The notes below the pieces were generated by a model. It saw only the letters and a program-made list of their open reading frames with translations. It searched no databases and had not been told where the DNA came from. This document shows, piece after piece, positions 47,729 through 59,242 of a stretch of DNA of 64,000 nt. The DNA lies in NCBI RefSeq assembly GCF_954871325.1, contig NC_088777.1, positions 15,477,366 through 15,541,365 of the forward strand, given 5' to 3'. A program made the position numbers and the translations under genes. How positions within the stretch are numbered: the stretch's first letter is position 1; the number at the start of each line of letters is the position of its first letter. The DNA is from Gordionus sp. m RMFG-2023. Lineage: Eukaryota; Nematomorpha; Gordioida; Chordodea; Parachordodidae.

Positions 47729-49800
47729 TTTGCAATGATAAATTTTTCCTATATACTGTGCAAAATTATGTTAAATTAATTTGAAGATATGATTAGTCTA
47801 AAATTAATCGAATATTTCTTTATAAACTTTTTAAAAAAAACATGAAAATTTTATTATAAAAAAATTTATATGAATAAAAATAAAATATAATTTTATGCTA
47901 TTTATAGAGAGGGTCACCTTATTTTATTTTTTAAATAAAACGATCATTTATAAAAAAATTGTAATTATTCATTTAATTGGCATGTTATAAATAATAGTTT
48001 ATGCAATTCTTTTAGGTATAAAAAAAACTCTCCCCAATACCGATGTGATGGTTTCTTTTAATTCTTCTATATTTGTATTTATATCAATTATTAAAATATT
48101 TTTTTATAATTTAATTAATTAATTTCCATCATATGGATTTAATATTTTTTAAAAAAAATCTTTTAAGTGCTTTCTCCTAATGCGGTACTTTATTTTAAAT
48201 ATTTAAACTCAAGATTTATATTCAAGAATTTAAATTAACATTTAAGAACCATTAATTATTAAAAAACATTTTCAATTTTTTTTCCTTTTCCAAAATCAGT
48301 ATTTAAAGACTAATTTTTAAAAAAAAAATTATTTGCTAATAAAGTTAACAACAGTCAAAACAAGATAATTAATTTTGAACCGAATTTAATTTGAAAAATT
48401 ATATAAAGTTCATCGCACTTTATATGATAGCGTCAATGTATTATTTTTTCAACTTTAAAATACAAAAATATCAATCTAGGATTTTATGATTATGTATTTT
48501 ATTTTGGATATTTATTTTCTGCACTATTAAGTGTAATTTTTTAAATTGCAGAGAAGCAAGAATTTTTAAAAAACATAAATACTGGTTTTTATATTATACA
48601 TTTAACCACTGTGAAAGATTTTTTTCCTCCAAGAAAATTCTGAAAAATTTTAAAAAATGTTATCGGAGAGGAGTTGCCCAATTTTTATTTTACTAAGCAG
48701 GTTTTTTTTTATAGTAATCCTATTATTTCGGCCTCCATGAATATTCTAAGGACAAAATGTATTTCAGAATTATATTCAAAATTTGTTTATATGAACCTAT
48801 CTCGCTTGCTATTCTTTTGATAGTCCTATGAAGTATTAGTATACCAACATCTTCTTTTATCATTATATATTCATCAACCATATAAACAGATGTTTTCAAT
48901 ATCTTCCTATTTGGGAAGTATACATCATGCTAATATGTTTCTTATTTCTTTGATTCTCGCCTTAATTTAGAATTTATTGTAATATTTTCATCGACAAAAA
49001 TAACATGCCTCATTTGGCCTGTTTTAAAAATATTATATTTTTATTTATAATATTTTTATAAATTAGATCTTTGAAGACTAAAACGTTGTACAACTACAGA
49101 TTGTCACCATGACATGTATGAAATTTATAAGGAATAATTTTTTCTGTAATAAAAGGGATAGCATCATATGCCGTGCCTTATTCAGAACAGATTTGATGTT
49201 CGGAGGTGGCAAAATGATGGTATATTTGCATTTATAATTTAACTAACGGATAAATAGGAAGTGTTTATTTTATTAATGCCACCCGAAATGAGAGATGTTG
49301 GTTTTGGTGGAGAAAACTAGATTTACTCTGGTAATAGTGAAAAATTGGTATAACATAGCATGGAATCAAATGGACAATAATAAGTCTAAACGTTGTTACA
49401 CTCATATCAGGCTTACTGTTAATAAATTTAAAAAGTAACTTTTTAAATGAATGGGATGATAATTAATACCAGTTTCATAATTCAAAGAATAAAAGAGCCG
49501 TGTCCAATGAATTTTTATAAAATGAAATTGATTCATTTATTAAAAATAATTTATTAAATTTAATCCTTTTTATTATTTAATTATCGAAATTAGATAAAAT
49601 AATTAGAATAACATGTAAATTGCACATATGATAACATCTTTAGAATAAAGATAAATTTTGTTAAAAATAGTCATCCTCCTCAGGCGACAGCCATGAATCT
49701 TTAAATAATTTCATAATATAATATTTCGAAGCGGTTTGTTTAATCAGAAGGGCACTTGAGATATGTTGTTTTCATATGACTAATTAGTATGATTAGGGAT
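47729..49800. other. AT-rich intergenic sequence
   Basis: No gene recognised. 48,720-49,230 is somewhat less AT-rich and may hold a decayed coding element on the minus strand, but I could not name it. Confidence 0.35.
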
Positions 49801-50248
49801 TTAGCCTCTTTCCCAAATAAGTAGTTTGTTGAAACCACAATGGGTATAAAAATAAATATAATGTGGTCGGCTAGATGTAAATATTTTTGGAATTTCCTTT
49901 TTTCCACTACCTAATGGATCGCAAATGATGGGGTGAAAGTTTCTATACATTTGTAGTCCCAATGCTTCCTTACATCCCAGAGGATTAATATATGCCATCA
50001 AGCCACAAGTTATTAATAACAGAAGAATGTGGTTCCAGATGTGAAAGAACATCACCTTTGAATAATGAATATTGATTTATTTTATTAATTCTTTCTTTCG
50101 GTTCACGGGACAGGAGTAGATGCCTAACTTTTGAATCAACCATTACCCCAAATCTTTTACAGTTGTAGGTTAAAAATATGTCTAAGCCAAGCCTGATAGC
50201 CAAAGCATATCTAGATTCCTTATTTGTCAAAATATATTTATTTAACAT
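49801..50248 (-). mobile_element. Reverse-transcriptase element fragment 1 (broken fossil)
   Basis: The minus strand reads like the region after the reverse transcriptase in a family of animal retroelements: AIRLGLDIF, a Cys/Val-Asp segment, then SREPKERINKINQYSLFKG and a LEP motif. It is broken and short, with no ends visible. Assigned by pattern memory of the family; the exact clade (LINE-like or DIRS-like) is unresolved. Fragments 2 and 3 look like the same family. Confidence 0.5.
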
Positions 50249-50690
50249 GCTTGAATAAGCTCTTCTTCGTTTTTGTTAGTATGATAGATTACTGGATTCA
50301 TAAATCATAGATCTATATTAGAATATTATGGGAAAATTTATCTTTTTATATTGGAATATCTATGGACAAATATAATCATTATACCGGTAATCTAAAAGTC
50401 CTAGTTCTAAAATATTATGTCGAATCGACAATAACATGTTTTTTATCATCTTCAAAATCCGAAGTTGTTAGTCGTACTAAATTGGAACCAATACAAATTC
50501 TAGAAATAATAATATGTTTTTAACATAATGCATTCAAAAGTTTTTATCGAGTCATTCTTTGCAACACTGATTAAGCTCACTTATCAGAGCTTTACTTACG
50601 ATGAGTTTATAATCTTTAAATAAACACGAACTCATTAACCTATTAAATGGAACTCAGTTTCTAGTAATTTATTTGATAAAGACTTTTCAC
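50249..50690. other. AT-rich intergenic sequence
   Basis: Nothing recognised. Confidence 0.35.
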
Positions 50691-50691
50691 A

Positions 50692-50959
50692 TCTTCTCTT
50701 CTCTTCTCTTCTTCTCTCTCTTCTTCTCTTCTCTTCTCTTCTTCTCTCTTCTTCTTCTTCTTCTTCTTCTTCTCTTCTCTTCTTCTTCTTCTTCTCTTCT
50801 CTTCTTCTTCTCTTCTTCTTCTTCTTCTTCTTCTTCTTCTTCTTCTTCTCTTCTTCTTCTTCTTCTCTTCTTCTCTTCTTCTTCTTCTTCTCTTCTTCTC
50901 TTCTCTTCTTCTCTTCTCTTCTCTTCTTCTCTTCTTCTTCTCTTCTCTTCTTCTTCTCT
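50692..50959 (+). repeat. 268-bp pure pyrimidine microsatellite
   Basis: Contains only C and T, as interspersed TTC, TCTTC and CTCTT units; the other strand is pure purine. Such mirror-repeat tracts can form triplex (H-DNA). Long Ser/Leu or Glu/Arg frames across it are artefacts. Confidence 0.97.
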
Positions 50960-52119
50960 ATGTGATAAAAGTGTAATTTTGGTCCATTTTTTCAATCAAT
51001 TTGACAGACTTCAAAATATACCCACCTATTATCACCTTGTAAATATATATCTTCCTTCTATAAATGTATATTTATGTTTATATTCCAAAAATAAAGCACT
51101 CCTTCGATATGTTCCTCTTTTTGCAGTTCCATGACCATTTATAGACTTTGAAATAGAGATTAAAAATTTTTTGGCATCTATCCTAAATTTTATATTTTCA
51201 TCTATTTGGTTAGTGGTAATTGGTGCTAAGCCAATATATCCAAAATATTAAACAACTATAGATTTTTTTAAAAATTGGCAGATGAGATTATGATTTTGTT
51301 TCTGGCTTTATTTCATACCCAGGGCACAGTAGCATCATGGAGGGTGGCGGAGAGGGGTTAGAGCTCCGTAAAAAATTTGAATGGCTACCTGAACGAAATT
51401 ATCTTTTTTCATGACCCACTAATAGCGCAAAATTTTTGATAGCCCCTTGAACGATTTTATTTTCAGAATTTTATTATGTATCATATATAGATTTAATATT
51501 ATTTTAAGACTATATAAATTTTATTAAATGAGTGTTATCTTAATTACTTGAATAATATATCTAAATTATATTTTCACAAAGTTAACTATTGCAATTGCGT
51601 TAAAAATGGAATATCAATATAACTCGTAATTCTAAATATCAATAAAGCATTAACAATTGAAGCTTATAATATTATTTCGATTATTTTACAATCCTAATTA
51701 TATAGAAAATAAAATTAATCCAATGTAATAAGGGAATTTGTGTTAGGTGATCCAATCCAGTATAAGAAACTTCTTTGTCAGGGGCGTGGCTTGCCTTTAC
51801 AATCTCAGGGGGCTCAACTAAAAAATGTTATGGGGGGATTTGACCCCCCCCCCCATACATCCTAATGGCCTTCGGCGGGGTTTTATATTAATATACTTTT
51901 TTAAATTTTGCTAACTCTGAACAATTATTCTGAATTTCATTTTTTGTCATTTTTTATATTATGCATACAAAATAAACTAGCATAATTAAAACAATACAAG
52001 ACATTTCTAAGAATAATATTTTTTAATACAATATCTATTTATTACAGTATAAAATATTTTCGATTGCTGATATAAAAAAATTTTGCATCTAAAGAATTAC
52101 AAGTGATAAAAAAGATTTT
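50960..52119. other. AT-rich intergenic sequence with two GC-rich scraps
   Basis: 51,320-51,420 (CATGGAGGGTGGCGGAGAGG) and 51,778-51,895 (CAGGGGCGTGGCTTG, then G6 and C11 runs) look like ends of decayed hAT-type elements, but I could not find their partners. Confidence 0.4.
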
Positions 52120-52735
52120 TTAACTCATGCATATGCCTCAATTTTTAAAATATCTTTTCCTGCCTGACTGTTCAAATTATCATCAATAATGTATCCACTC
52201 CTATAGATCCTGACCTATCCCAGTATCTTTTGGGATATCAACAGTTTGGTGATGCCTCCAGCACTCAAAAAAACTAGGATGCTCCTTTGATCATCTGCTC
52301 CGTTGAATACCTCATTTTGAACAGGCCTTTTGAGTAAAATCCAAATATCATAATATTAAATGCAAACTCATACTCGAATGGTTGGAAGCCATCCCCAGTT
52401 CCAATCTAGGCCTCCTCATGACTGGCGATCAGGTACGTATCTTCATAGCCATATGCCTTAGCTGTAATGCCGCAATACCCTCCATTTGCATTGATGTGGC
52501 CTAGCCAGCCTTTTGAATCAAAAGTCTACCATCCCTTGCACTTCAAGTCCTCTTGCGGACGACAATCTGGCCATAAATCCATTTACATCATTCTCTTATC
52601 TGCCCTCAAAAGTTAATATCCCAGCCACTCACGAACCAGTGGGCCTTTCAAATGAAAACCCCTTACGCTTCAATGGCATATATCCTTCATTCCCTAGACT
52701 AACGGTCTCCCGCTGACCTCGGACTAAATTTGTGT
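52120..52735 (+). mobile_element. Reverse-transcriptase element fragment 2 (broken fossil)
   Basis: Plus-strand sequence with pieces such as LLMTGDQVRIFIAI and IPATHEPVGLS that match the region downstream of the reverse transcriptase in the same family as fragment 1. Strongly decayed, with many breaks; no ends visible. Confidence 0.45.
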
Positions 52736-53598
52736 CGATTTTGAAGCAAAGTTTAACCTCTCATTTTCTGCCATTGAAAAGACAGAAGTTTTTAAAAAAA
52801 CAAATATGTCGGCCTCAAAACAATGTTCATACTAATCGTAAGCATTCACTCTTCTCTAGAGTGTTATGCACCCTTTTTAATATTTTTTTAGTTCGTTCTA
52901 ATGTTTTTCTATATAAAAGTATTTTAATATGTAAATGATTTATTTATTTTTAAATATAATTTTTAATATATCCTTATTTGTTATTTTGTTCGTATTTATA
53001 CTTATTCTTTTTAAATTGAAACCGCTTTTTAAAATAAATAATTTACCGATAAAAAAAGTTTACTCTCAATAAAAAAATAGCCCTAATTATTACATTTATG
53101 AATAATTTCTTCACTGATATAACATGTATTTGGACAGCTCATCGTGTTGTTAAATATTGAGCACTTTTTTGCTTAAGTTATTTTCATATGTTTTTTTTAA
53201 ATAAATTCTTTTTGAACTTTACAATTCAATATAATTTTGCTAGATATTTATTTTATATTTATACTTATGTACATTTAAACTTTCAATTCAATAATTTATA
53301 CAAAGTTAATATATATTTTTAATGCAATGAGAGTTTATCTTATAATTTATTTCTATTAATAAAATTACATTTTATTTCACAGGGACAAAATAAAATTGGA
53401 AAGTCTAAAATAAAATATTGTTGTCTAAAATAAAATGTAAGAGACAATTCTGAGAACATCCAACATTACATCAGAAAACGGGATAAACTTTGTTCATGAT
53501 ATGTGAGAAACCATAAGCTCCTCATTTATTGTATAAAATACTCTTAAAATTTTAAAAAGTGAGAATTACATTTATTGAACTCAGTAATATAAAAAAAA
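52736..53598. other. AT-rich intergenic sequence
   Basis: No gene or repeat recognised. Confidence 0.4.
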
Positions 53599-53893
53599 AT
53601 GTTTAATTTTAAATATTCATATGATGATGTTAAAAAATTTAAAAATAATGTGGATCATATCATTGCTAAAGATTTTACATATCATATCCATTTTGAATTG
53701 AGAATTGTATAAAGAGTTCAAAAGGTGCATTATACTAACATCAGATTAATATGTTTTTTAATTGTATTAGATACATATTTTTATTTAGGCATATATCATG
53801 AAAGAATTCAAAGAAATTTTTGTAAATGCACCTCCAATTTCTAAACAAGACACAGATAACCCTTACCTTTTAGCTTTAGCTGAATGTTCTAGT

Positions 53894-55396
53894 CAGAGTT
53901 GGGAAGTACAGCGAATATATGTATCTAATATACAAGATCCTTTTGTATCTTGTACTCAGTATCTTTTTGACATTTTTTATAAGATACTAATATCTGTATC
54001 TAAGATCTTTTATTCTGAAAAGAATCTTGTTTCATTTTATTGACCAAAAGATAAAGATTCAGATTCTTTTTAATATTCATGTTTAAAATTTTACATATCA
54101 CAGTATATATCTTATTTTCTTCGGGAATCTTGTATTAATTTCCTTACTTATTTCCGCCATATTTTAAATATTGACAACCAAAATTAGCTGGAAAATTTAG
54201 ATCTCATATTAAGTTAGATAGATAAAAAAAAACACCAAAACGAAATAAGTAAAGATTATATTTTATGTATAAATGTAACTCGATAGAATATCATTTTCAT
54301 TGCCCATTTTATGTATTATTTTTTAATTTATAGGATGATTAACTCTCATGGTAATGAAGAAGAAGGTAGTGAAATTCAATTTATGAAATAAGTTCTTCTG
54401 AATAAAATCCCAATCTTATAATTCAAGTTGGAAATTTTTTTAAAATAAAGTTAAACAAGACAATACAGGCTAAATGTAAAACCTGTATAACAAAAAAATG
54501 ATAAAGGCTTCAACACAAATTTTGTTAAACATATTAAGAAAGGGACATCGGTTATCTTAAAAATTCTAGTTTACAATATTGTGTACCTTTATTAAAAGCG
54601 GCTCAGGATGGTGGGCAAAAGATTTTAAGAAAATATTTTCATATGATATAAATATATTGAGTCTTTTTTTGGTATTCAATATCACATCCATTTTTTATGA
54701 AATTATGGATTTTGTCAAATGATAAAATACTTTCAAAATATATTATTAAAAGAAGCCCTAAATGTTATACCAGAGTACTTAAACTATAACACCATAGATT
54801 TAACATCTAATAAAGAAAATGATGATTTTTTTTTTGGTAAAATAAATGTTGCTGAGTTCAATAAAACAAATAACATTGAACTGGAGGTTTTAAATTCTAT
54901 TAAAGAAAGTCGAAATACATTTTAAATTCTTAATTATTATCCTTTCATTAAGAACTTTTGTTAAAATATATACTGAAATACCTTCATCAGCTCCAAATGA
55001 AAGATTATTTAGTTTTGGCACAATGTTAAGTACGCCGAACGGTAAAGGTCTAATGATAAATTATTTGAAAAATTTGATTATTTTATAAAATAAAGAATCT
55101 ATACTAGTCTCTCTTCCCTATCTATGCTAAGAATGGTCTAATACTAATATTAAAATGCCTAATTATTATAATAAACTCATTATTAAATATTTTATTAATT
55201 ATTGTAAATATTCATTCTTATTATATGCGTATGCTATGTTCTTCACAAATAAATAATAAAAACTGTATTTTATAAACTATTCTAATTTAATTGGCAATGA
55301 TAATAAAGTATCTTATATTTAAGATACTATAATTTTTTTATAAAGAATCTCTATCTGTATCTAGATTCTTTTTTCCGATGGACCTGCCCAACTCTG
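53894..55396 (+). mobile_element. Element L: 1.5-kb hAT remnant inside a coding exon
   Basis: Ends CAGAGTTGGGAAGTA (53,894) and GCCCAACTCTG (55,396). Perfect 8-bp target duplication GTTCTAGT at 53886-53893 and 55397-55404. AGATAC/AGATCC motifs recur inside both ends. Plus-strand pieces at 54,719-55,085 include EIPSSAPNERLFSFG, the C-terminal signature of hAT transposases; the upstream two thirds of the enzyme are missing or decayed. Confidence 0.88.
54955..55088 (+). pseudogene. hAT transposase C-terminal fragment (element L)
   Basis: Encodes TEIPSSAPNERLFSFGTMLS and then LMINYLKNLIIL, matching the conserved hAT end where Ser-Glu-Arg-x-Phe-Ser is followed by a leucine-rich helix. Glu is conserved here as NER. 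Upstream frames are disrupted. Confidence 0.7.
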
Positions 55397-55500
55397 GTTC
55401 TAGTTCATCATTTTATCTACCCTTGAATAATATTGATAATGATTTTATTTTTCTTATTGAAAACAATCATTACAATAATAATTTAAATATTTTCCATTAA

Positions 55501-55729
55501 ATTAAAATATTTTTAATAATAATGATAATAAAAATATTATTACTCAAATATAAGTAATGACATTAGAAATTGCTAAAGATTCATCAAAGAATATATACAA
55601 TAAAGCCAATATATTCAAAACAAAATTATTTTGCTATTTATTAAAAAATGATTTAAAACCAATAACCCAATTTGAATTATTTAATAAATAATACTTATTA
55701 TCGAAAGGGATCCATGTCCAACCTACAGC
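55501..55729 (+). other. Short flank with a 42-codon frame
   Basis: A small frame at about 55,557-55,691 (TLEIAKDSSKNIYNKANIFK) could be a lost exon of the gene split by L. Nothing proves it. Confidence 0.25.
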
Positions 55730-57343
55730 CAATGACATTAATACTATAGACTGCCGATCGTAATGCTAAATTCAAATATGAAGTGGCAAAAATTGAATTG
55801 AGTAGCAGCCATTTTGTGTTTGGAGCTTTTAGGAAAGAAACGTATGATAATTTCATAAATTTCAGATTTATTTTTATAATGTATTATATTTATAATCTTA
55901 TATGTTTTACGATGAATAAAAAACATTTTTAGAGCATTTATGGTTATACTGTGTTGATTATTGCCTAATGTAATCAAAAATTAAAATTAGATTTTAGACA
56001 AAAATTTAACAGAACTGTACTTTTTCAAGGGCATAAATCAAGTATCATATAAATATGTTATTTAACTTGAATATTTATAGGTCAAGGAAAAATTATGGTG
56101 ATTATTTGACACTTTATACCATATACTTTTGATTATAATAATACATTTATTTTATTAGAAGTAAATATAAAATATATATATTATTTGTATTTATTATTGT
56201 AAAAATTTATAAGATTATTTTATTTTTCACAATATACATATTAATTATTGATTTGTGTACCTTAGTGAATTAAAATTAAATAAATATATTTAGAAATGGA
56301 TAGTTATAATTTTTAAGGAATAACATAATTCAAAGCAATAATAAAATATAAAAAGACTTATAAATTATAAAATATAACCTCTTTTTATTTGCTAAAAAAA
56401 TAAATACAAAAGAAATAATATCAAATTTTTTTTTAATATAATTCAAAATATTTATCAATAAAATAATATATATTCAATTTTGTTTTTGGAGTAATTTCTA
56501 AAATTCCAAATCACATGTTAAATATTTTCATAGCAAATCTGACATAATAATTTTTACAAGAAAGAATAGGTTATTAATATAAGCTGCATCTTTAGATTTA
56601 ATTTGAGATAATATACTTATGAAAGGAAATTTTGCTTCCTGAACAATATTTTTGGTTACAGCCATATGCACTACAATATATTAACATTTTCTTAAAATAT
56701 AAAAAATATATTAAATTTTATAATAAATTCCAAATCATAATATATCTTTCCTCACTTTGATTTTTGTTATTGAATATATATAAAAAATATTCATTCTAAC
56801 TTGATAAGTCTAAATATATTTTAAAATCTTAAAGATATTCATGAAGTATTAAAGAAAACAATAATTCCTTACTTATCTGGAAATGACAAAATTTTAAACT
56901 TTATTCTTATTAGTATAGAGATTTTCTTTTATATTGATTAGTCTATATAAAATATTAAAGATATTCATTAAGTAATAAACTGCAAATGTTAATAAAGAGC
57001 AGGAATTTTTAATTATATTCTCATCAATAGGTATAAATTCTAACTTGCTTAGTCTAATAATATACATTATGTATTAAACATCACCTTTACTTTCTCTGTA
57101 AATGTTAATAAAGACCAGAAAATATTTAAACAACTATAAATTACTTGCTCTAAAAATGTTTTTTTATTCATCTAGTAAAAAAATATGATTATAAATATAA
57201 TGTATAATAAAAAGAAATCTGAAATTTATGAAATTATCATACGTTTCTTTCCTAAAAGCTCCAAACACAAAATGGCCGCTACTCAATTCAATTTTTGCCA
57301 CTTCAAATACATTAATCGGCAGTCTATAGTATTAATGTCATTG
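55730..57343. mobile_element. Element I: 1.6-kb transposon with about 180-bp inverted ends
   Basis: Starts CAATGACATTAATACTATAG (55,730) and ends in its complement (57,343). Perfect 8-bp target duplication CCTACAGC at 55722-55729 and 57344-57351. The inverted match runs to about 55,915 and back to about 57,186, with one short gap. The interior is AT-rich with diverged repeats of about 100 bp (TATTAAAGATATTCATKAAG) and no transposase, so non-autonomous. An 8-bp duplication fits hAT or P elements. Confidence 0.88.
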
Positions 57344-57351
57344 CCTACAGC

Positions 57352-57840
57352 TTTGGCTAGATGAGAAAAAATAAAACACAACTAAAATACTGGGTAACCT
57401 TTTTTCTTTCTTTATTTGTATATTAATATTTTTTTTATATATTTTATATGGTTGAATAAATTTATTTTTAAAATTATAATAGATTTATTGAAATTGCGAA
57501 TAATTTTTGTTCACAATTATTTATATTTAAATCGAAGATATTAAATTTGAGCTTAGTTGTTAAAGAACTACAGGTAAGTAGATTTGAAAGTGTTTGAATT
57601 CTTTTTATTTATTAACCCAATATCTTATAAATAAAAGCTAATATATGGTCATTGTAATTTTATTTAATATTTATATTTAATATTTTAGCAATAGTGTGAA
57701 TTAATTGAAATCCTTCTGTTTAAATTAAATACAAATTAATCACTAATAAAATATAATAAAATTTTTTATTAAATATTTAAAAATAAAAATAAATACAATG
57801 CTAAATATAATATGAAAAATTGCATAGGAAATAACAAATT
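57352..57840. other. AT-rich intergenic sequence
   Basis: Nothing recognised. Confidence 0.35.
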
Positions 57841-57849
57841 AGGAGACAT

Positions 57850-58045
57850 TGTATTACAATTGAAATAAAATTAAGAGGGGAATGAGTTAATAAGGCAATG
57901 GAAATTTGATTTGATGACTTGGATTGCAAGTTTTTGACAAAGATAGAATCTTTCTTTAGAATTTTTTGTTTTGACTGAAATTTGTCTGCCCAATTTTTTG
58001 ATTAGGTCTTTAGCTTGAGAACCAAAAGTGGTCCAGATGACTGGT
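57850..58045 (-). mobile_element. Reverse-transcriptase element fragment 3 (C-terminal, fossil)
   Basis: Minus strand reads FIPVIWTTFGSQAKDLI and KLGRQISVKTKNSKERFYL, then LAIQVIKSNF. This matches the pattern F-P-x-x-x-T-x-G, LGR-x-I and Q-x-L-x-x-x-x-Q at the C-terminus of the retroelement family seen in fragments 1 and 2. A short relic; ends not visible. Confidence 0.5.
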
Positions 58046-58232
58046 ATAAAATTAAATTAATAAGAGATGCATACATATTTATCATATTTTAATTTTTCTG
58101 TCGCTGGTTTGATGGATCCTTACTTTTATAATACAATCAAAATTTAAATAATATAAGCTTCATATCATGAAATATTCAGAGGACATTTAATCTTTATCTA
58201 GTATTTAGAATACAATATTAAGCCAAAATAAT

Positions 58233-58517
58233 TTGCAAGATCCTATCATTATAAGCCTAAATTTAAATTATGAAGAATGGGAAATTTTACCTTTTGTTCC
58301 TTATATTAATGCTAAAAGAATACTAGTAATTTACACTAAAAACAAAATTAAAATGCAATTTTTATATAAATTTACCTCAATAATTCTATGGTTTATTTTT
58401 AAACCCTTGCTAATGAAGAGATTTAAAAATATATATGAAAATAACCTTAAAAAAAGAGTGCTCAATATTTATCAACACGATGATCTTGCTATACACATAA
58501 GCAGAGTTTCAACTTAA
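58233..58517 (+). CDS. Hypothetical exon or small gene
   Basis: A 94-codon frame (NYEEWEILPFVPYINAKRIL, a hydrophobic stretch FTSIILWFIFKPLLM, then basic residues). It does not start with ATG and may be a last exon following an acceptor at about 58,236. No family recognised. It lies about 0.7 kb upstream of the glycosyltransferase gene on the same strand. Confidence 0.3.
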   Translation: MQDPIIISLNLNYEEWEILPFVPYINAKRILVIYTKNKIKMQFLYKFTSIILWFIFKPLLMKRFKNIYENNLKKRVLNIYQHDDLAIHISRVST

Positions 58518-59242
58518 ATAGGCTAACTTTTTATAAATTTCTAAAATTATCAAAATGGGTAAAATGATTAAATCGAAAATTAGCAAAAAATTAATTAAAT
58601 ACGAAATTTTTTAGGGGGCACTCAATTGGATTTATATAATAACGCCGCCAAATCTGAACAAGCTTGGAATTAAATGGTATCTGCAGTTTTTGATGGTCTC
58701 TAAGAAGGAGTTTATTACTTAATTGTTTATAAAAATACATAAAATATCAATTTTTACAAGCAAATTGTTTTAAGTCGGGAATGGAAGCAGATGACAAATA
58801 CCATATGTATCAGACTCACCATCTGAGCTTCCAAACAATTTTTTATAAGTAACAATTTCTATAGTTTATTAGAATTAAATTTCACGTAAAAATAGTGCAC
58901 GGTAACAATAAAATTATGATTGCCAATGCCAAATAATATTATGAATATTAGGCTTAATAATCTTTTTGATGAAAATTATAATAACTGCGAATATCATTAA
59001 AATAAATGTTTGATTAGCCCCTCTTACGTTTGATGTCTGTGAAAATTAGTTGAAAAAATAAAATAATATTTTGTGCAGACATTGGACAGTCAACTGTCAA
59101 TAGAATTTATTTAATGACAGTATATGTCATTGAGATCGGATTTATCAATGCAATTTTTTTAAATTTAGAAATATGCTATGCTTGAACGTTGAATGGCAAT
59201 ATATAATGTAAATTTTTTTTAGTATTAGTAATTAAAATTTTT
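58518..59242. other. AT-rich upstream region of the glycosyltransferase gene
   Basis: No gene recognised. The true start codon or first exon of the glycosyltransferase probably lies here; no in-frame ATG precedes the membrane anchor at 59,243. Confidence 0.4.

Larger units (their letters stand above)
53599..55500 (+). pseudogene. Unrecognised small host gene interrupted by hAT element L
   Basis: Exon 1 53599-53706 (ATG, 36 codons); an 82-bp intron with a branch-site-like TACTAAC and TTTATTTAG acceptor; exon 2 starts at 53789 and runs to 53893, where element L begins. After L and its second target copy the same frame resumes at 55405 and stops at 55500. The pre-insertion product would be about 102 residues with motifs YSYDDVKKFKNNVDH and MKEFKEIFVNAPPISKQD. 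I do not recognise the family and cannot exclude further exons. The frame continuity across the target duplication is the main evidence that this was coding. Confidence 0.45.

Noticed and set aside
48720-49230. Possible decayed transposase on the minus strand
   Set aside because: A few suggestive peptides but no catalytic motif or family signature that I can defend.
50673-51134. Poly-Ser/Leu and poly-Glu/Arg frames
   Set aside because: Produced by the pyrimidine microsatellite.
51778-51895. CAGGGGCGTGGCTTG as a hAT element end with G6/C11 runs
   Set aside because: No partner end or target duplication found, so not called as an element.
59206-59222. 15-bp intron giving an upstream ATG for the glycosyltransferase
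   Set aside because: Too short compared with every other intron here; the start codon is left unresolved.
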